This document shows, one piece after another, positions 1 through 25,705 of a DNA stretch of 64,000 nucleotides. Every line of letters starts with the position of its first letter. Within the stretch, counting starts at the first letter, position 1. The DNA is from Molossus alvarezi (lineage: Eukaryota; Chordata; Mammalia; Chiroptera; Molossidae): the NCBI GenBank assembly GCA_037176705.1, contig CM073895.1:6224551-6288550 (forward strand), read 5' to 3'. The position numbers and the translations under genes were made by a program. The notes under the pieces are model-generated. The model saw nothing but the letters and a program-made list of their open reading frames with translations. It did not search any database and was not told the origin of the DNA.

Positions 1-1832
1 TCTCTGCACTGGGAGTCACTTGAATCAGGGCGGCATGACTACTAGTTCTGTGTCCGTGGGTGGGTTCAGCTGAGTTAATGGCCTTCTTAGAGGACGGCCC
101 CAGCCCACGCAGAGCCACCTGGAACAGAGCTCCGGCCATCAGAGAAGGGTCTGTTGGAGCCTGTTTTTTCAGCCTGTTGTTTCTATTTCTGCTCTAGGGT
201 TCGGCTTCCCACAGGGTGATGGCAGTGGTGGCCCAGGGCATCCGACACCACAGGCTCCCTGGCCTCTGCAGGCTGGCCTGCCGGTGAAGACAAGGCCCAA
301 CATTTCAGAGTGAAGGAAAAGCTAGGACAGGACGGCCAAGAGGAGAGGCCAAGGAACTGCTCACTCCCCCAGCGCACCTCGGGCCGTCCTTCCCCAGACC
401 AGGTGTCCAGGGCCCAGCCTTTCGTGGATTTGCTGATTGCCCCTAAATGGAACCGGGTACAAACAGAACAGGGCAGAACTGGACTTCGAGGCCAGAAGCC
501 CGCCCCAGGGCTGCCCTGGGCCTGGTGCTGTCCCCGAGGGGCGATGGAGCTCCTGTGGGAACTCTCTAGCTGAGGTCTGACCAGAGACCCTCCAGAGAGC
601 GATGCTGCAAAGCCTGGGCTCCGTCAGGGCAGGTGCGCGTGGACTTGCGCTGCCTGGGCCGGCTTACTCCCGGGAAGTGCCACCCAGCCCCAGCCCGCTT
701 GCTTTTCTGACAGTGCCAAGACCAGCTGTGCTGGAGGGAGGCCCCGCTCAGCATCTGCCACCCGGCTTCGTGTCCCAGTGAGGCCGAGGCAGGCCAGATG
801 AGGTCCACTGCTTGAGACCCCAGAGTTTGGTTCCAGGGACAGCACAGTGAAGGTGGATGGGACGCCCTTCTGCCTGTTTCCTTCTCAGGCTCTTTGTCCC
901 TTAAAAGACTGAACAAAAATCCTCAACACACAAGACATTTGAGGAAGGTGCTCCCTAAAAGGTTCGGAAACGACAGCGAGCCAGGGAAGGGCTCACTTTG
1001 ACCCTGTCTCCATGGCACTGTGGTGGCCAGTCTCTCTGAACCTCGCCACAGCATCTGCACTGACAAGGGAGTGAGGTGTTGACAAGGATTTGCTGTCCAG
1101 GAATTTCCCTTTACCCAGTGACAACTCCATTCGCCTCACCAGCTTTGCCCAGAGCTCCCGGCTGGCTTTGCCCTGGCTCTGAGCCCCTGTGAGCCGTAGG
1201 GTAGTCAGCTGGGGAGAGCAAGCCTGTGCCAGCCAGCTGGTGCTGGAGAGAAGGGCAGGGAGGCCGGCCAGCCTGGCAGAGCCTGCAGGCAGGGCCCAGC
1301 AGGCAGAGCAAGGCCAGAGGGCCAAGAGCTCAGGACAGCTCCCACAGTGCCCCCTGGTGGTTGAGGAAAGCCCTAGGCCCCTAACCTCCATTCCAACCCA
1401 GGATGAGCAGGAACTAGCTCACCTACTGGCTCACCTACTGCCCAGCTAAGGAGTATGGAGGAGGAGCCCATAGCAGGGCCAGGACTAACCGGACCGGGTG
1501 CCTCCTTACTTTGTGTGCCCTACAGGCCTCTCTTGCAGCACCCTAGCTCTGGTCCTGACTTTCACCCTCAGATGGTGGATGGAGGGGCCCTTGCTGTCAG
1601 ATCGAGGTTAGGGGGTAGGTGAAAGTAGGGGTACCTTGAAGCAGCACCAGCAGAAGGCTGGAGGAGGCCTTGGGGTCCTTTCTAGCCTGTGGCCCCAGGC
1701 ATCACACATCGGGAGCCCTGGTTCCACAGATTTCATGCTGACTTGGGAGTTTTTCCAGTTCAGCCAGGTGTAAGCTCAGTGAAGGCAGCAGTTTGACAGG
1801 CCCTTACTGCACCCAAAGAGCTCTTTTCTTTT
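1..1832. other. Intergenic, no gene recognised
   Basis: Moderately GC-rich unique sequence. Short ORFs on both strands have no recognisable domains or splice structure. Confidence 0.6.
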
Positions 1833-2095
1833 TTAATCCTCACCTGAGGATATTTTTCCATTGATTTTTTTTTTTTCAGATAGAGTGGGAGGGAGGACGG
1901 GAGAGAGACAGAGAGACAGAAAGAGAGAGAAACATTGACATGAGAGACACAAATCAACTGGTTGCCTCCCACACGACCTGGCCCAGGGCCGGGGACCCAA
2001 CCACAACCGAGGTACATGTCCTTGACTGGGAACTGAATCCTCAACTATTTGTTCCATGGGCTGACGCTCTACCGCTGAGCCACACAGGCCAGGGC
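1833..2095 (-). mobile_element. VES SINE
   Basis: The tail starts AATCCTCACCTGAGG at the left and the head ends GAGCCACACAGGCCAGGGC at the right. Full length. Confidence 0.9.
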
Positions 2096-2180
2096 TGAAG
2101 GGCCCTTGTCTTCAGGATTACAAGCAGCGCAGTCCAGGGGCGGTGGGGTGCTTGGGTGGCCACCAACGGTTTGTTTGTTT

Positions 2181-2410
2181 TTGTATCCTCACCCGAGGAC
2201 ACTTTTCGACATTTTGTTCAGATAAGAGTGGGAGGAAGAGAGACAGAAACATCGATGTGAAAGGGACACATCGAGTGGTTGCCACCCACACGACCCAACC
2301 AGGGCCGGGAATAAACCGCAACCAAGGCAAGTGCCCTTAGCGGAAACCGAACCCGGGTCTCCCCGGACTGCAGGCCGATGCTCTAACTGCTGAGCCAAAC
2401 CGGGCAGGGT
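2181..2410 (-). mobile_element. VES SINE
   Basis: TATCCTCACCCGAGGAC at the tail and GAGCCAAACCGGGCAGGG at the head. Full length. Confidence 0.9.
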
Positions 2411-2475
2411 TCCAACAGTTTTTAAGGCGACCTGTTGAAAGGTGTTATAACAGACGAAAATGACATATTTTCACC

Positions 2476-2650
2476 TGGCTGGTGTGGCTCAGTGGATTGA
2501 GTGTCGTCCCATGGACTGAGAGGTCCCGGTCAGGGCACTTGCCCGTGTTGCGGGCTTGATCCCCAGTGAGGGGCGTGGAGGAGGCAGATGATCGATGTTT
2601 CTATCTCTCTCCCTCTAAACAATCAATAAAAACATATTAAAAAAAGAAAA
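2476..2650 (+). mobile_element. VES-related SINE, AATCAATAAA tail
   Basis: Head CTGGCTGGTGTGGCTCAG; tail AATCAATAAAAACATATT. Confidence 0.9.
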
Positions 2651-2844
2651 AGAAAATGACATCTTTTCAATAAATCGTCCGAGGACAACGCTATCCACCA
2701 CAACCGCGTACACAAAAATGAACCCAAATGGCTCATAGACCTAAATGTAAGAGCCAAGCTATTGAACTCTTAAAAAGAAACATGGGTATAATCTTCAAGA
2801 CTTTGGATTAAGACAGTGGTTTCTTTTTTATTTCTTTTTTATAT

Positions 2845-3053
2845 ATTTTTTCTTTATTGATTTGAGAGAGAGAGTGAAAAGGAGAGGTAGAAAAAGATAG
2901 AAACATCGATGAGAGAGAACATTGATAGGCCGTCTCCTACATGCCCCCTACTGGGAATTGGGCCCACAACCTGGGCATGTGCCCTGACCAGGAATCCATG
3001 ACTTCTTGGTGCATGGGTCGACCCTCAACCACTGAGCCACACCAGCCGGGCTA
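2845..3053 (-). mobile_element. VES-related SINE, AATCAATAAA tail group
   Basis: Tail TTCTTTATTGATTTGAGAG; head GAGCCACACCAGCCGGGC. It interrupts the L1. Confidence 0.9.
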
Positions 3054-3065
3054 GATAATGGTTTC

Positions 3066-3302
3066 TTTTTTAACCCTCACCCAAGGACATTTTTCCATAT
3101 TTTGTTCAGATAGAGTGGGAGGGGGAGAGAGAGAGAGAAAGAGAAACATCGATGTGAAAGGGACACATTGGCTGCCACCCGCACAACCAACCAGGGCCGG
3201 GGACAAACTGCAACTGAGGTACGTGCCCTTAGCGGGAACCGAACCCAGGTCTCTCTAGACCACAGGCCGACGCTCTAACCGCTGAGCCAAACCGGCCACG
3301 GC
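3066..3302 (-). mobile_element. VES SINE
   Basis: Adjacent to the preceding SINE. Tail AACCCTCACCCAAGGAC; head GAGCCAAACCGGCCACGG. Confidence 0.9.
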
Positions 3303-3397
3303 GACAATGGTTTCTTAAAAACATGACCAAAAGCATAAGCAACAGAAGAAAAAAAATAGATGAATTGGGCTTCATCAAAATTAGAAACATTTTTCTG

Positions 3398-3667
3398 TTA
3401 ATCCTCACCCAAGGATATTTTTCCATTGACTTTTAGAGAGCGGAAGGGAGGGAGAGAGGGACGGAGAGAGAGGGCAAGAGAAAGAGAGAATGAGAAAGAA
3501 ACATCGATGTGAAAGAGACACATCAATTGGTTGCCTCCCATACAACCCCAATGGGGGTTGGGGATTGAACCTGCAACCCAGGTACATGCCCTTGGCCAGA
3601 AATCAAACCCATGACCCTTTGTTCTGCAGGCTGATGCACTAACCGCTGAGTCAAACTGGCCAGGGCA
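3398..3667 (-). mobile_element. VES SINE
   Basis: Tail AATCCTCACCCAAGGAT with a long GA-rich middle; head GTCAAACTGGCCAGGGC. Confidence 0.9.
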
Positions 3668-3831
3668 GAAGATTTTGTGCATCAAAAGACACTATCAACA
3701 AAGTGAAAAAACAAATGACGGAATTGGAGAAAATATTTGCAATCACATATCTGATAGTACCTAGAAAACAGAAAGAACTCTATTAATTCAACAATAAGAC
3801 AAACCTCCCAATTTAAAAAATGGCCAAATGA

Positions 3832-4068
3832 GCCCTGGCCGGTTTGGCTCAGCGGTTAGTATTGGCCTGCGGACCGGGGAGTCCCGGGTTCGATTACTGC
3901 TAAGGGCATGTACCTCGGTTGTAGTTCGTCCCCGGTCCCAGTTGAGGTCATGTGGGCAGCAACCAATTGATGTGTCTCTCTCATGTCGATGTTTCTCTCT
4001 CTCTTCCACCCCCTCTCCCTCCCGCTCTATCTGAAGATAAATGCAAAAATATCCTTGGATGAGGATAG
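3832..4068 (+). mobile_element. VES SINE
   Basis: Head GCCCTGGCCGGTTTGGCTC; tail CCTTGGATGAGGATAGAAAG. Confidence 0.9.
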
Positions 4069-4475
4069 AAAGAAAAAAGCCAAATGAATTGAAGACATTT
4101 CATCAAAGTTAAACACATAGCCAATAAACACACGAAAAGAGATTTAACCTCATTAGTCATTAAAGAAATGCAAATCAAAACCACAGTGAGGTGCCACTTC
4201 GTAACTACTGTGATGGCCATAATAAAAAAGAAAAAATAACAAATGTTGGTAAGAATGTGGCGAAATTGCACCTTTGCACATTACTGGTGAGAATGGAGAA
4301 TAGTGCAGCTGCTCTGGAAAAGTTTGGTGGTCCCTCATGAAGTTAAATATAGGGTTACCATACGACCCAACAACTCCTACTGCTAAGTATATAGCTAAGA
4401 GAATCGAAAGCAGGGACTCAAACACGTATTTGTACAGCAACGTTCATAGAAATGTTATTCATAGTAGTCAATAGG

Positions 4476-4692
4476 GCCCGGCTGGTGTGGCTCGGGTGGA
4501 GCGTGGACCCTGCACCAAGAGGTCGCCAGTTTGATTCCTGGTCAGGGCACGTGCCCAGGTTGTCGGCTCGATCCCCAGTGGGGGGCATGCAGGAGACAGC
4601 CAACTGATGTTCTCTCTCATCAGTGTTTCTATCTCTCTCTTCCTCTCCCTTCCTCTCTCTAATATCAATAAAGAAAAAAAAAATTTTTTTTA
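4476..4692 (+). mobile_element. VES-related SINE, AATCAATAAA tail group
   Basis: Head GGCCCGGCTGGTGTGGCTC; tail AATATCAATAAAGAAAAAAA. Confidence 0.9.
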
Positions 4693-4857
4693 AGTCAATA
4701 GGTACAAATAATCCAAGTGCCTAACAAACAGATGAATGGATAAACAAATGTGGTATATCCACAAAATGGAATATTATTCAGCTGTAAAAAGGAATTAAAT
4801 ATTGACACATGTATAAACCTTGAAAACACTATGTAAGTAAAATAAGCCAGACCAAAA

Positions 4858-4867
4858 AATATATATA

Positions 4868-4919
<52 letters not shown>
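4858..4919. repeat. (TA)n microsatellite
   Basis: About 60 bp of TA with one GTGTGT interruption, inside L1 sequence. Confidence 0.95.
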
Positions 4920-4923
<4 letters not shown>

Positions 4924-5138
4924 AAGACCCTTATTATATAAAACACCTAGAGTAGGCAAATTTAGAGAGAAAAGAGTAAAAGGTACCAGAGATTGGGGGA
5001 AGCAAGAAATGGGAAGTTATTGCCTAATGGGTGTCGAGTTTCTGTTTGGGATAATAAAGTCCTGGAAATAGTTAATATGATGGTTATATGAATGTTGAGT
5101 GTACTTAATGTCACTGAATTGTACACTTGAAAATGGTT

Positions 5139-5240
5139 GGCCCTGGCCAGTTTGGCTCAGCGGTTGAGTGTTGGCCTGCGGACCAGAGAGTCCTGGGTTT
5201 GGTTCCCGCTAGGGGCACGTACCACAAAAAAAAGAAAGAG
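5139..5240 (+). mobile_element. Short VES SINE (tRNA head only)
   Basis: About 85 bp ending at GGGGCACGTAC, then an A-rich tail. The left flank GAAAATGGTTG and right flank GAAAGAGGTTG suggest a target duplication, i.e. a complete short insertion. Confidence 0.8.
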
Positions 5241-5290
5241 GTTGAAAGTTTGCTATGTGTATTTTGCCGCTATTGAAAAAAAAAGACTAG

Positions 5291-6027
5291 GCCATTCTCC
5301 ATTATAGGATCAGGAGCCCTAGAGAAGTCTGAGTAAAGGAAGCGGGCCCCAATTAGGCCTGAGCATACCCCCCTCAAACACGTGCAGTCATGGACAGTCT
5401 GGTGGCCCAGAGGGAGCCAGAGGGTGACGTCAGCAGTGAGAGCCAGTCTCAGAAGTGGTGGCTGGTGAGGGTGGTATTGGAGGGTTTCTGTGCTCTGGCA
5501 TTAATGTGCTTACTTCTCACCCCTGGGGCACCTGGGTTTAATTACTCAGGTCACATATGCAAATGAGTCTGCTATCATCCCTGGTCCCAGCGGACAGCAC
5601 GCTGCCTGATGGGCAGGAAGTAAGGATGCCACTGGCCAGGTGGCCTCCCATTAAGACCTGAGGAGCATAATTAGATGGTGGTACCTGCCTGCCTCATTTC
5701 TGGGTCCTAGATGAGCGCAAGAGTTCGAGACTGTGTCTGGGGAGTCCTTGCTTCCTTAGGGCACCAGGTCGGTTGCCAATGGCAGGGACACGCTGGGACC
5801 GGTTGAGGTAGAGGGCTTCTACAGAAAAGGAAGGAACTGGGAAGATCGCTTGCCAAAGAGACCGTGGACCAGGGGTTGCAGGTTCAAAAGCTGACAACTG
5901 GCCACGTATGTGAGAATCAGGCCCAGTGTATCAATTTTCTAACCTGTTATAACCCAGAAACTGTGTTTACAAGAAATCTGTTTTTTTATATTTTGATAAT
6001 TATAATTTTTTAAAAATACTGGGTCCA
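5291..6027. other. Intergenic, nothing recognised
   Basis: Unique sequence between the L1 fragments and the next SINE; AT-rich at the right end. Confidence 0.55.
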
Positions 6028-6250
6028 GCTCTGGCCAATTTGCTCAGTGGTTAGAGCATCAACCCTCGGACTGAAGAGTCACCAGTTGGATTCCCAGTCA
6101 AGGGCACATACCTCAGTTTCTAGTTCAACCCCTGTGCCCGGTTGGGGTTGTGCAGGAAGCAACCAATTAATGTTTCTCTCTCTCCCACTCTATCTGAAAA
6201 CATCAATGGAAAAATATCCTCAGGTGAGGATTAAAAAAAAACAAAAAACA
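6028..6250 (+). mobile_element. VES SINE, diverged
   Basis: Head CTCTGGCCAATTTGCTCAG; tail CCTCAGGTGAGGATTAAAAA. Confidence 0.85.
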
Positions 6251-6639
6251 AAGAAACACTGGGTCAGGGATTGGGGGTAGAACTGATTGGGAAGGGGCTC
6301 AAGGAACTCTTGGGGGTGCTGGAATTGTCTTGACTGTCATGCTGTTGGCTCCGGCATCCACTCACTACATGGGCGTCTGTTCCTACATGTCAATTACACT
6401 CCAACGAGGTTGTTCCCGACTGGTTCAGGGGGCCCTAGCGCTCCTCCTGGGGGTGCTGCCAACACTCCATTCCACAGCCTCTCCCTTTTCTGTTTAACCA
6501 CGGCCACGGGTACTTTACATGCACTGAAGACCTCCCTCCTCAGTCCCTGTACCCTGTACCTCGTAAGTGTATCCGCGTCTGATTGAATTCGCTTTATTCC
6601 AAGTGGGAGCCCACACCGATGTGACCCCTTCCAGTCCTC

Positions 6640-6775
6640 TCTGTAATGACCCGAGGTTGTGCTATCCTATTGGCCCCATTTCACAGACGGCAAGTGGAAG
6701 CACTGGTTCAGAGGACGGGCCAGGACCCAAGCCCAGGCCGCCTGACTCTGGCCGTGCTCAGCCGCTGCACTGCCC
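6640..6775 (-). mobile_element. MIR SINE fossil
   Basis: CCCCATTTCACAGACGGCAA and the GGACCCAAGCCCAGG region match the antisense MIR core. Confidence 0.65.
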
Positions 6776-7009
6776 GCGCTGTGGCTGTTGGCGGGGCGGA
6801 CTTGCTGCATCCATAGGCCCCAGCCCCTCAGGGCCCCCTCCCCGAAACATGGCCCCGCTCTGGGGCTTGTGTTCATGGCATTCAGCTGCCATCTTCCGGC
6901 CTCAGCTGCTTTCCTTTTAACAAGTACCAGGGCTGGGGGTGTTCAGGGAAGGCCTGGCACCCAGCTGTGCCCGGTCAGCAGCAGCCCTGCAGTTCATTGC
7001 TCTGCGCCA

Positions 7010-7165
7010 GTGTTCTCAAGCTCGGCTGCACACACCAGTCAGCTGGGTCTTTAAGAGTGGCTGATGCTTTATTTGCACCCTAGACTGCGGTGCTCGGTCT
7101 GGGAATGGGGGGGGGGCTTCAGAAGCCCCCAGGTGCCTGTACTGCATGGCTAAGTTAGAGAACCA
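7010..7165 (+). mobile_element. MER5-like fossil, diverged
   Basis: CCAGTGTTCTCAAGCT at the left and CCCCCAGGTG then TTAGAGAACCAC at the right fit MER5. The middle is degraded. Confidence 0.5.
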
Positions 7166-7271
7166 CACTACTCCCATTTTCGGTTGGTTTTTGTTTGAAT
7201 GGCAGAAGTGTAGTAATTTGGAAGTTGAAGGACACATGGGATATACATGGTTTTATTTCAACTTTTCACTT

Positions 7272-7692
7272 TCTTTTTAAAATTGATATTTTAGAGAGGA
7301 AGAAAGAGAAACATCGATTTGTTGTTCCACTCATTTTTTAAAAAAATCCTCACTCGAAGATATTTTTCTATTTGTCTTCAGATACAGTAGGAGGGAGAAA
7401 GAAACATCGACGTGAGAGGACACATTGACTGGTTGCCTCCCCCACGACCATGACCCCAACCAGGGCCAGAGATGAACCGCAACCGAGGTACATGCCCTTG
7501 ACCAGAATCGAACCCGTGACTCACTGGTCCACGGGCCAACACTCTAGCACTGAGCCAAACCGGCCAGGGCTGTTGTTCCACTCATTTATGCACTCATGGA
7601 TTGACCCTTTTATGTGCTGTGACTGGGGATCAAACTCGCAACCTTGGTGTATTGGGATGATGCTCTAACCAACTGAAATACCAGTCAAGGGA
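7272..7692 (-). mobile_element. Older SINE split by a younger VES
   Basis: Tail part 7,272-7,336 and head part 7,571-7,692 flank the VES at 7,341-7,570. Confidence 0.75.
7341..7570 (-). mobile_element. VES SINE nested in an older SINE
   Basis: Target duplication GTTGTTCCACTCATTT at both ends. Head GCCAAACCGGCCAGGGC. Confidence 0.9.
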
Positions 7693-8054
7693 GATATACA
7701 TGTTTTGTGGAAAAGCGTTTGTAATATAAAGTAAAAAAAACAAAAAAACCCAGAGACTGTGAATGTGAACACGTGCTAATAAATAAGATGTTTACTTTAA
7801 AAACAAAGTTCTTGTAAAGTCACATGATCCAGAGACATGGCTAAAACCCAGGACATCTTGAAGCCCCATGTCTGCTGGGTCAGAACCTGTCAGCGGTCCT
7901 TACTTGACAAGCCCCATCACAGCCTTCTTTCAGGGAGGAGCATATTTGAAAGGACTCCTACTACCTACACTTGCCCTTGAACCCGAATGACAAATGCCTT
8001 TATCTACCGGTCACTGTTTTAAAAATCAGTGTCAGAAAATGTTGACATTTGTCA

Positions 8055-8280
8055 TGGCTGGTCTGGCTCACTGGTTAGTGCCAGCCTGAGAACCAAAGAG
8101 TTGCAGGTTTGATTCCGGTCAAGGGGACAATTGTGGTTTGTACCCAGCCATGGTCGGGGTCATGTGGGAGGCAACCAGGTGATGAGTCCCTCTCACTTCG
8201 TGATGTTTCTCTCTCCCTCCCTCCCACTCTTTCTGAGACAATTACAAAAATACCCTCGGGTGAGGATTAAAAAAAAAAAG
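8055..8280 (+). mobile_element. VES SINE
   Basis: Head CATGGCTGGTCTGGCTCAC, diverged; tail CCTCGGGTGAGGATTAAAAA. First of four in a row. Confidence 0.88.
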
Positions 8281-8314
8281 TTGACATTAAACCAAGCTTA
8301 AAAAGACTAATGCC

Positions 8315-8548
8315 GCCCTGGTTGGTTTTGCTCAGCGGTTAGAGCGTCAGCCTGCGGTCCAGAGACCTGGGTTCAGTTCCCACTACGGGCATGTACCTTG
8401 GTTGCAGTTTGTCCCTGGCCCTGGTTGGGTTGTGCGGGTGGCAGCCACTTGATGTGTCCCTTTCACGTTGATGTTTCTCTCTCTCTCCCTCCCACTCTAT
8501 CTAAACAAAAAATGGAAAAATATCCTCGGGTGAAGATTATAAAAACAA
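8315..8548 (+). mobile_element. VES SINE
   Basis: Head GCCCTGGTTGGTTTTGCTC. ACTAATGCC repeats on both sides. Confidence 0.9.
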
Positions 8549-8562
8549 AAATACTAATGCCG

Positions 8563-8735
8563 CCCTGGCTGATATAGCTCAACTGGTTGAAGTGTCACAG
8601 GTTAGATTCCTAGTTATGGCACATACAGGTTGTGGGCTCCATCCCTAGTCCAGGTGTGTAAGGGAAGGGGCAACCGATCAATGTTTCTCTCTCACTTCAA
8701 TGAAAGCGATACATCAAGTGAGGATTAAAAATAAA
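8563..8735 (+). mobile_element. SINE of the second group, diverged
   Basis: Head GCCCTGGCTGATATAGCTCA; tail CATCAAGTGAGGATTAAAA. Confidence 0.75.
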
Positions 8736-8739
8736 CACA

Positions 8740-8983
8740 GCCCTGGCCGGTTTGGCTCAGTGGTGAAGCGTCAGCCCCCGAACCAGAGTCATGGGCTCGA
8801 TTCCAGTAAAGGGCACGTACCTCAGTTGCGGTTCGTCCCCGGCCCTGGTTGAGGTCATGAAGGAGGCAACCAGTCAATGTGTCCCTCTCACGTTGATTTT
8901 CTCTCCCTCCCACTCTACCTGAAGATAAATGGAAAAATATCCTTGGGTGAGAATTAAAAGATAAATAAAAAAAAATAAACAAA
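8740..8983 (+). mobile_element. VES SINE
   Basis: Head GCCCTGGCCGGTTTGGCTC; tail CCTTGGGTGAGAATTAAAAG. Last of the four. Confidence 0.9.
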
Positions 8984-10354
8984 CACTAACACCAACCTGC
9001 TGTTTTCAAGTTGGGACAAACACTTTAGTAAGACTACCAGGTCCCTCCAGAACTCACTTCCCTCCAGAGTCAAATGTCAGACGGACACTAGTCATTCAAA
9101 CCTGGAACGGGTGAGTGGTTGGTTGCACATGTGAGTTACCCATGTCACTGCTGTGGTTTGGAGATCATGGTATAAGACGTGTGCGGGTGCAGCATGACAA
9201 AGGTTAGACTGTGATGACTTTGTGACGTGTCAGCCTAATTGAAGTCCTGTTAAGATACTAATCTAGGAATTATTGTGAAGCTACTTCGAAGACGTAACTG
9301 AAGCCACTCATCAGTTGACCTTAACGAATTACCCTGGGTGATCTGCACGGGCCTGACGGAATCAGATGAAAGGTCTTACATCAGGGCTTGTGGTCCCCTG
9401 CCCCACTACCCCAAAATGAATTCTACCTGTGAACTGGCACTTCACCTGTGCCCGTGGAGTTGTCCTGGTCACCTCCCTTCTGGCTGACTACCCTATGGAT
9501 TTTGGATTTGCTCAGCCAAATCCCACAATCACGGAAGCCGATTCCTTGTGGTTAATCTCTCAATACAGGTATCTTCACCTACTGATTCTGCTTTTCGGGT
9601 TCAATTCCGATAGGTGTGCAATAAATAAGAATGTCCACCTGGGGGCCTCCTAGTCCCGACTGAATATTAAAAACAACTCAATAGACTGATCAAATTCTTT
9701 TAGGGGAGGAATAAAATGCTAATAAAGCATCAAACTCCAAGGGGCAGAGAGCAAGCAACCACAGCATTTCACTCTGTAATACACGTGCTGCCTCCTTACT
9801 CCAGAGCAGAGCTCCCCGCAGTGCAATGTTCACGCCAGCACACCCCAACCCAGTGGGCATCGGCCCTGTAACTTCTGAAACAAGAGGAATAAAATTAAAA
9901 TTTAATCCATCGAAACGGGGTTCCGAGACCCTTGAGACGCCCTTCCTCCCGGGGCTAACTTTGGCCATTCTTTCAGCTGTTCCCAGAACGGAGAGCCTGT
10001 GCCCCAGCTTGCCCAGGACGGTTAACTGCAGTCCCTCTGGTGGGCAATATGGTCAGGTGGCTGACATGCCACTGCCCTGGGTGACCTCTAACAGCTCTGC
10101 ATTTGTCTCTGCTCCAATGAGACGCACAAACTCGAAGTCACACTGGGCCTCCCACCTGACCTGACTCCTACGGAAGGACACTGCACTCGTCCTCACCTAA
10201 ACCGCCCTTCCAAGGACTTCGGCAAATGTCAACAAACTCCTTGTCCCCTTTTTCAGGACACAAAGCCTCGAACTCTTGCAGGCCTATGGCAACGCCCCAA
10301 GGCACAAGGACAGAGACTCACAGACTGTTCTACACACGCACACACAGAGTATTC
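8984..10354. other. 3' flank of ENO1, no gene recognised
   Basis: SINE-free unique sequence just downstream of the ENO1 poly(A) site. ORFs here are short and featureless. Confidence 0.6.
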
Positions 10355-10695
10355 CTACAGACACTGAAGCCATTTTATTTTGCTCACAAACCACTGGGGA
10401 TCTTGCCTGTGGACACCTCGGAGATTACAATGCAGATACACTTGGCTCCAGACACTTGAGAAGCGAGGCGAGAAAAACAATGATTTGGGGCAATCACAGG
10501 ACTACGGGGTCAGGGTTTCCACCAGGGTTCCAGATGGTCAAGCTTGGCTTTTGTAGTTCTAAGGAAGCAGTGAGTGCACCACAGGGAGGGGACAGGGCAC
10601 TGAACTACCAGAGGCCCTGCAGACATCGGCTGGGGGCCTTGAGCTGCCCGTGCGGAGGTCTAATGACAGGGCTCAGGGGCTCGCCTGCCCAGAGT
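10355..10695 (-). other. ENO1: ENO1 3' UTR
   Basis: About 340 nt from the TAA stop (10,696-10,698) to the expected cleavage site some 15-20 nt past the AATAAA at 10,374-10,379. The length fits the short 3' UTR of vertebrate ENO1. The exact end is inferred. Confidence 0.8.
10374..10379 (-). terminator. ENO1: ENO1 polyadenylation signal AATAAA
   Basis: TTTATT on the plus strand reads AATAAA on the gene strand, about 320 nt after the stop codon. It is the first canonical signal downstream of the stop. Confidence 0.8.
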
Positions 10696-25696
<15,001 letters not shown>

Positions 25697-25705
25697 AGTG
25701 AATTT

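Larger units (their letters stand above)
2655..5290 (+). mobile_element. Fragmented sense L1 with nested SINEs
   Basis: Pieces at 2,655-2,835, 3,303-3,397, 3,667-3,831, 4,069-4,475, 4,693-5,139 and 5,241-5,290 join into one L1 ORF2 end and 3' UTR, e.g. the TACGACCCAACAACTCCTAC region at 4,361. A (TA)n tract lies inside. Confidence 0.8.
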
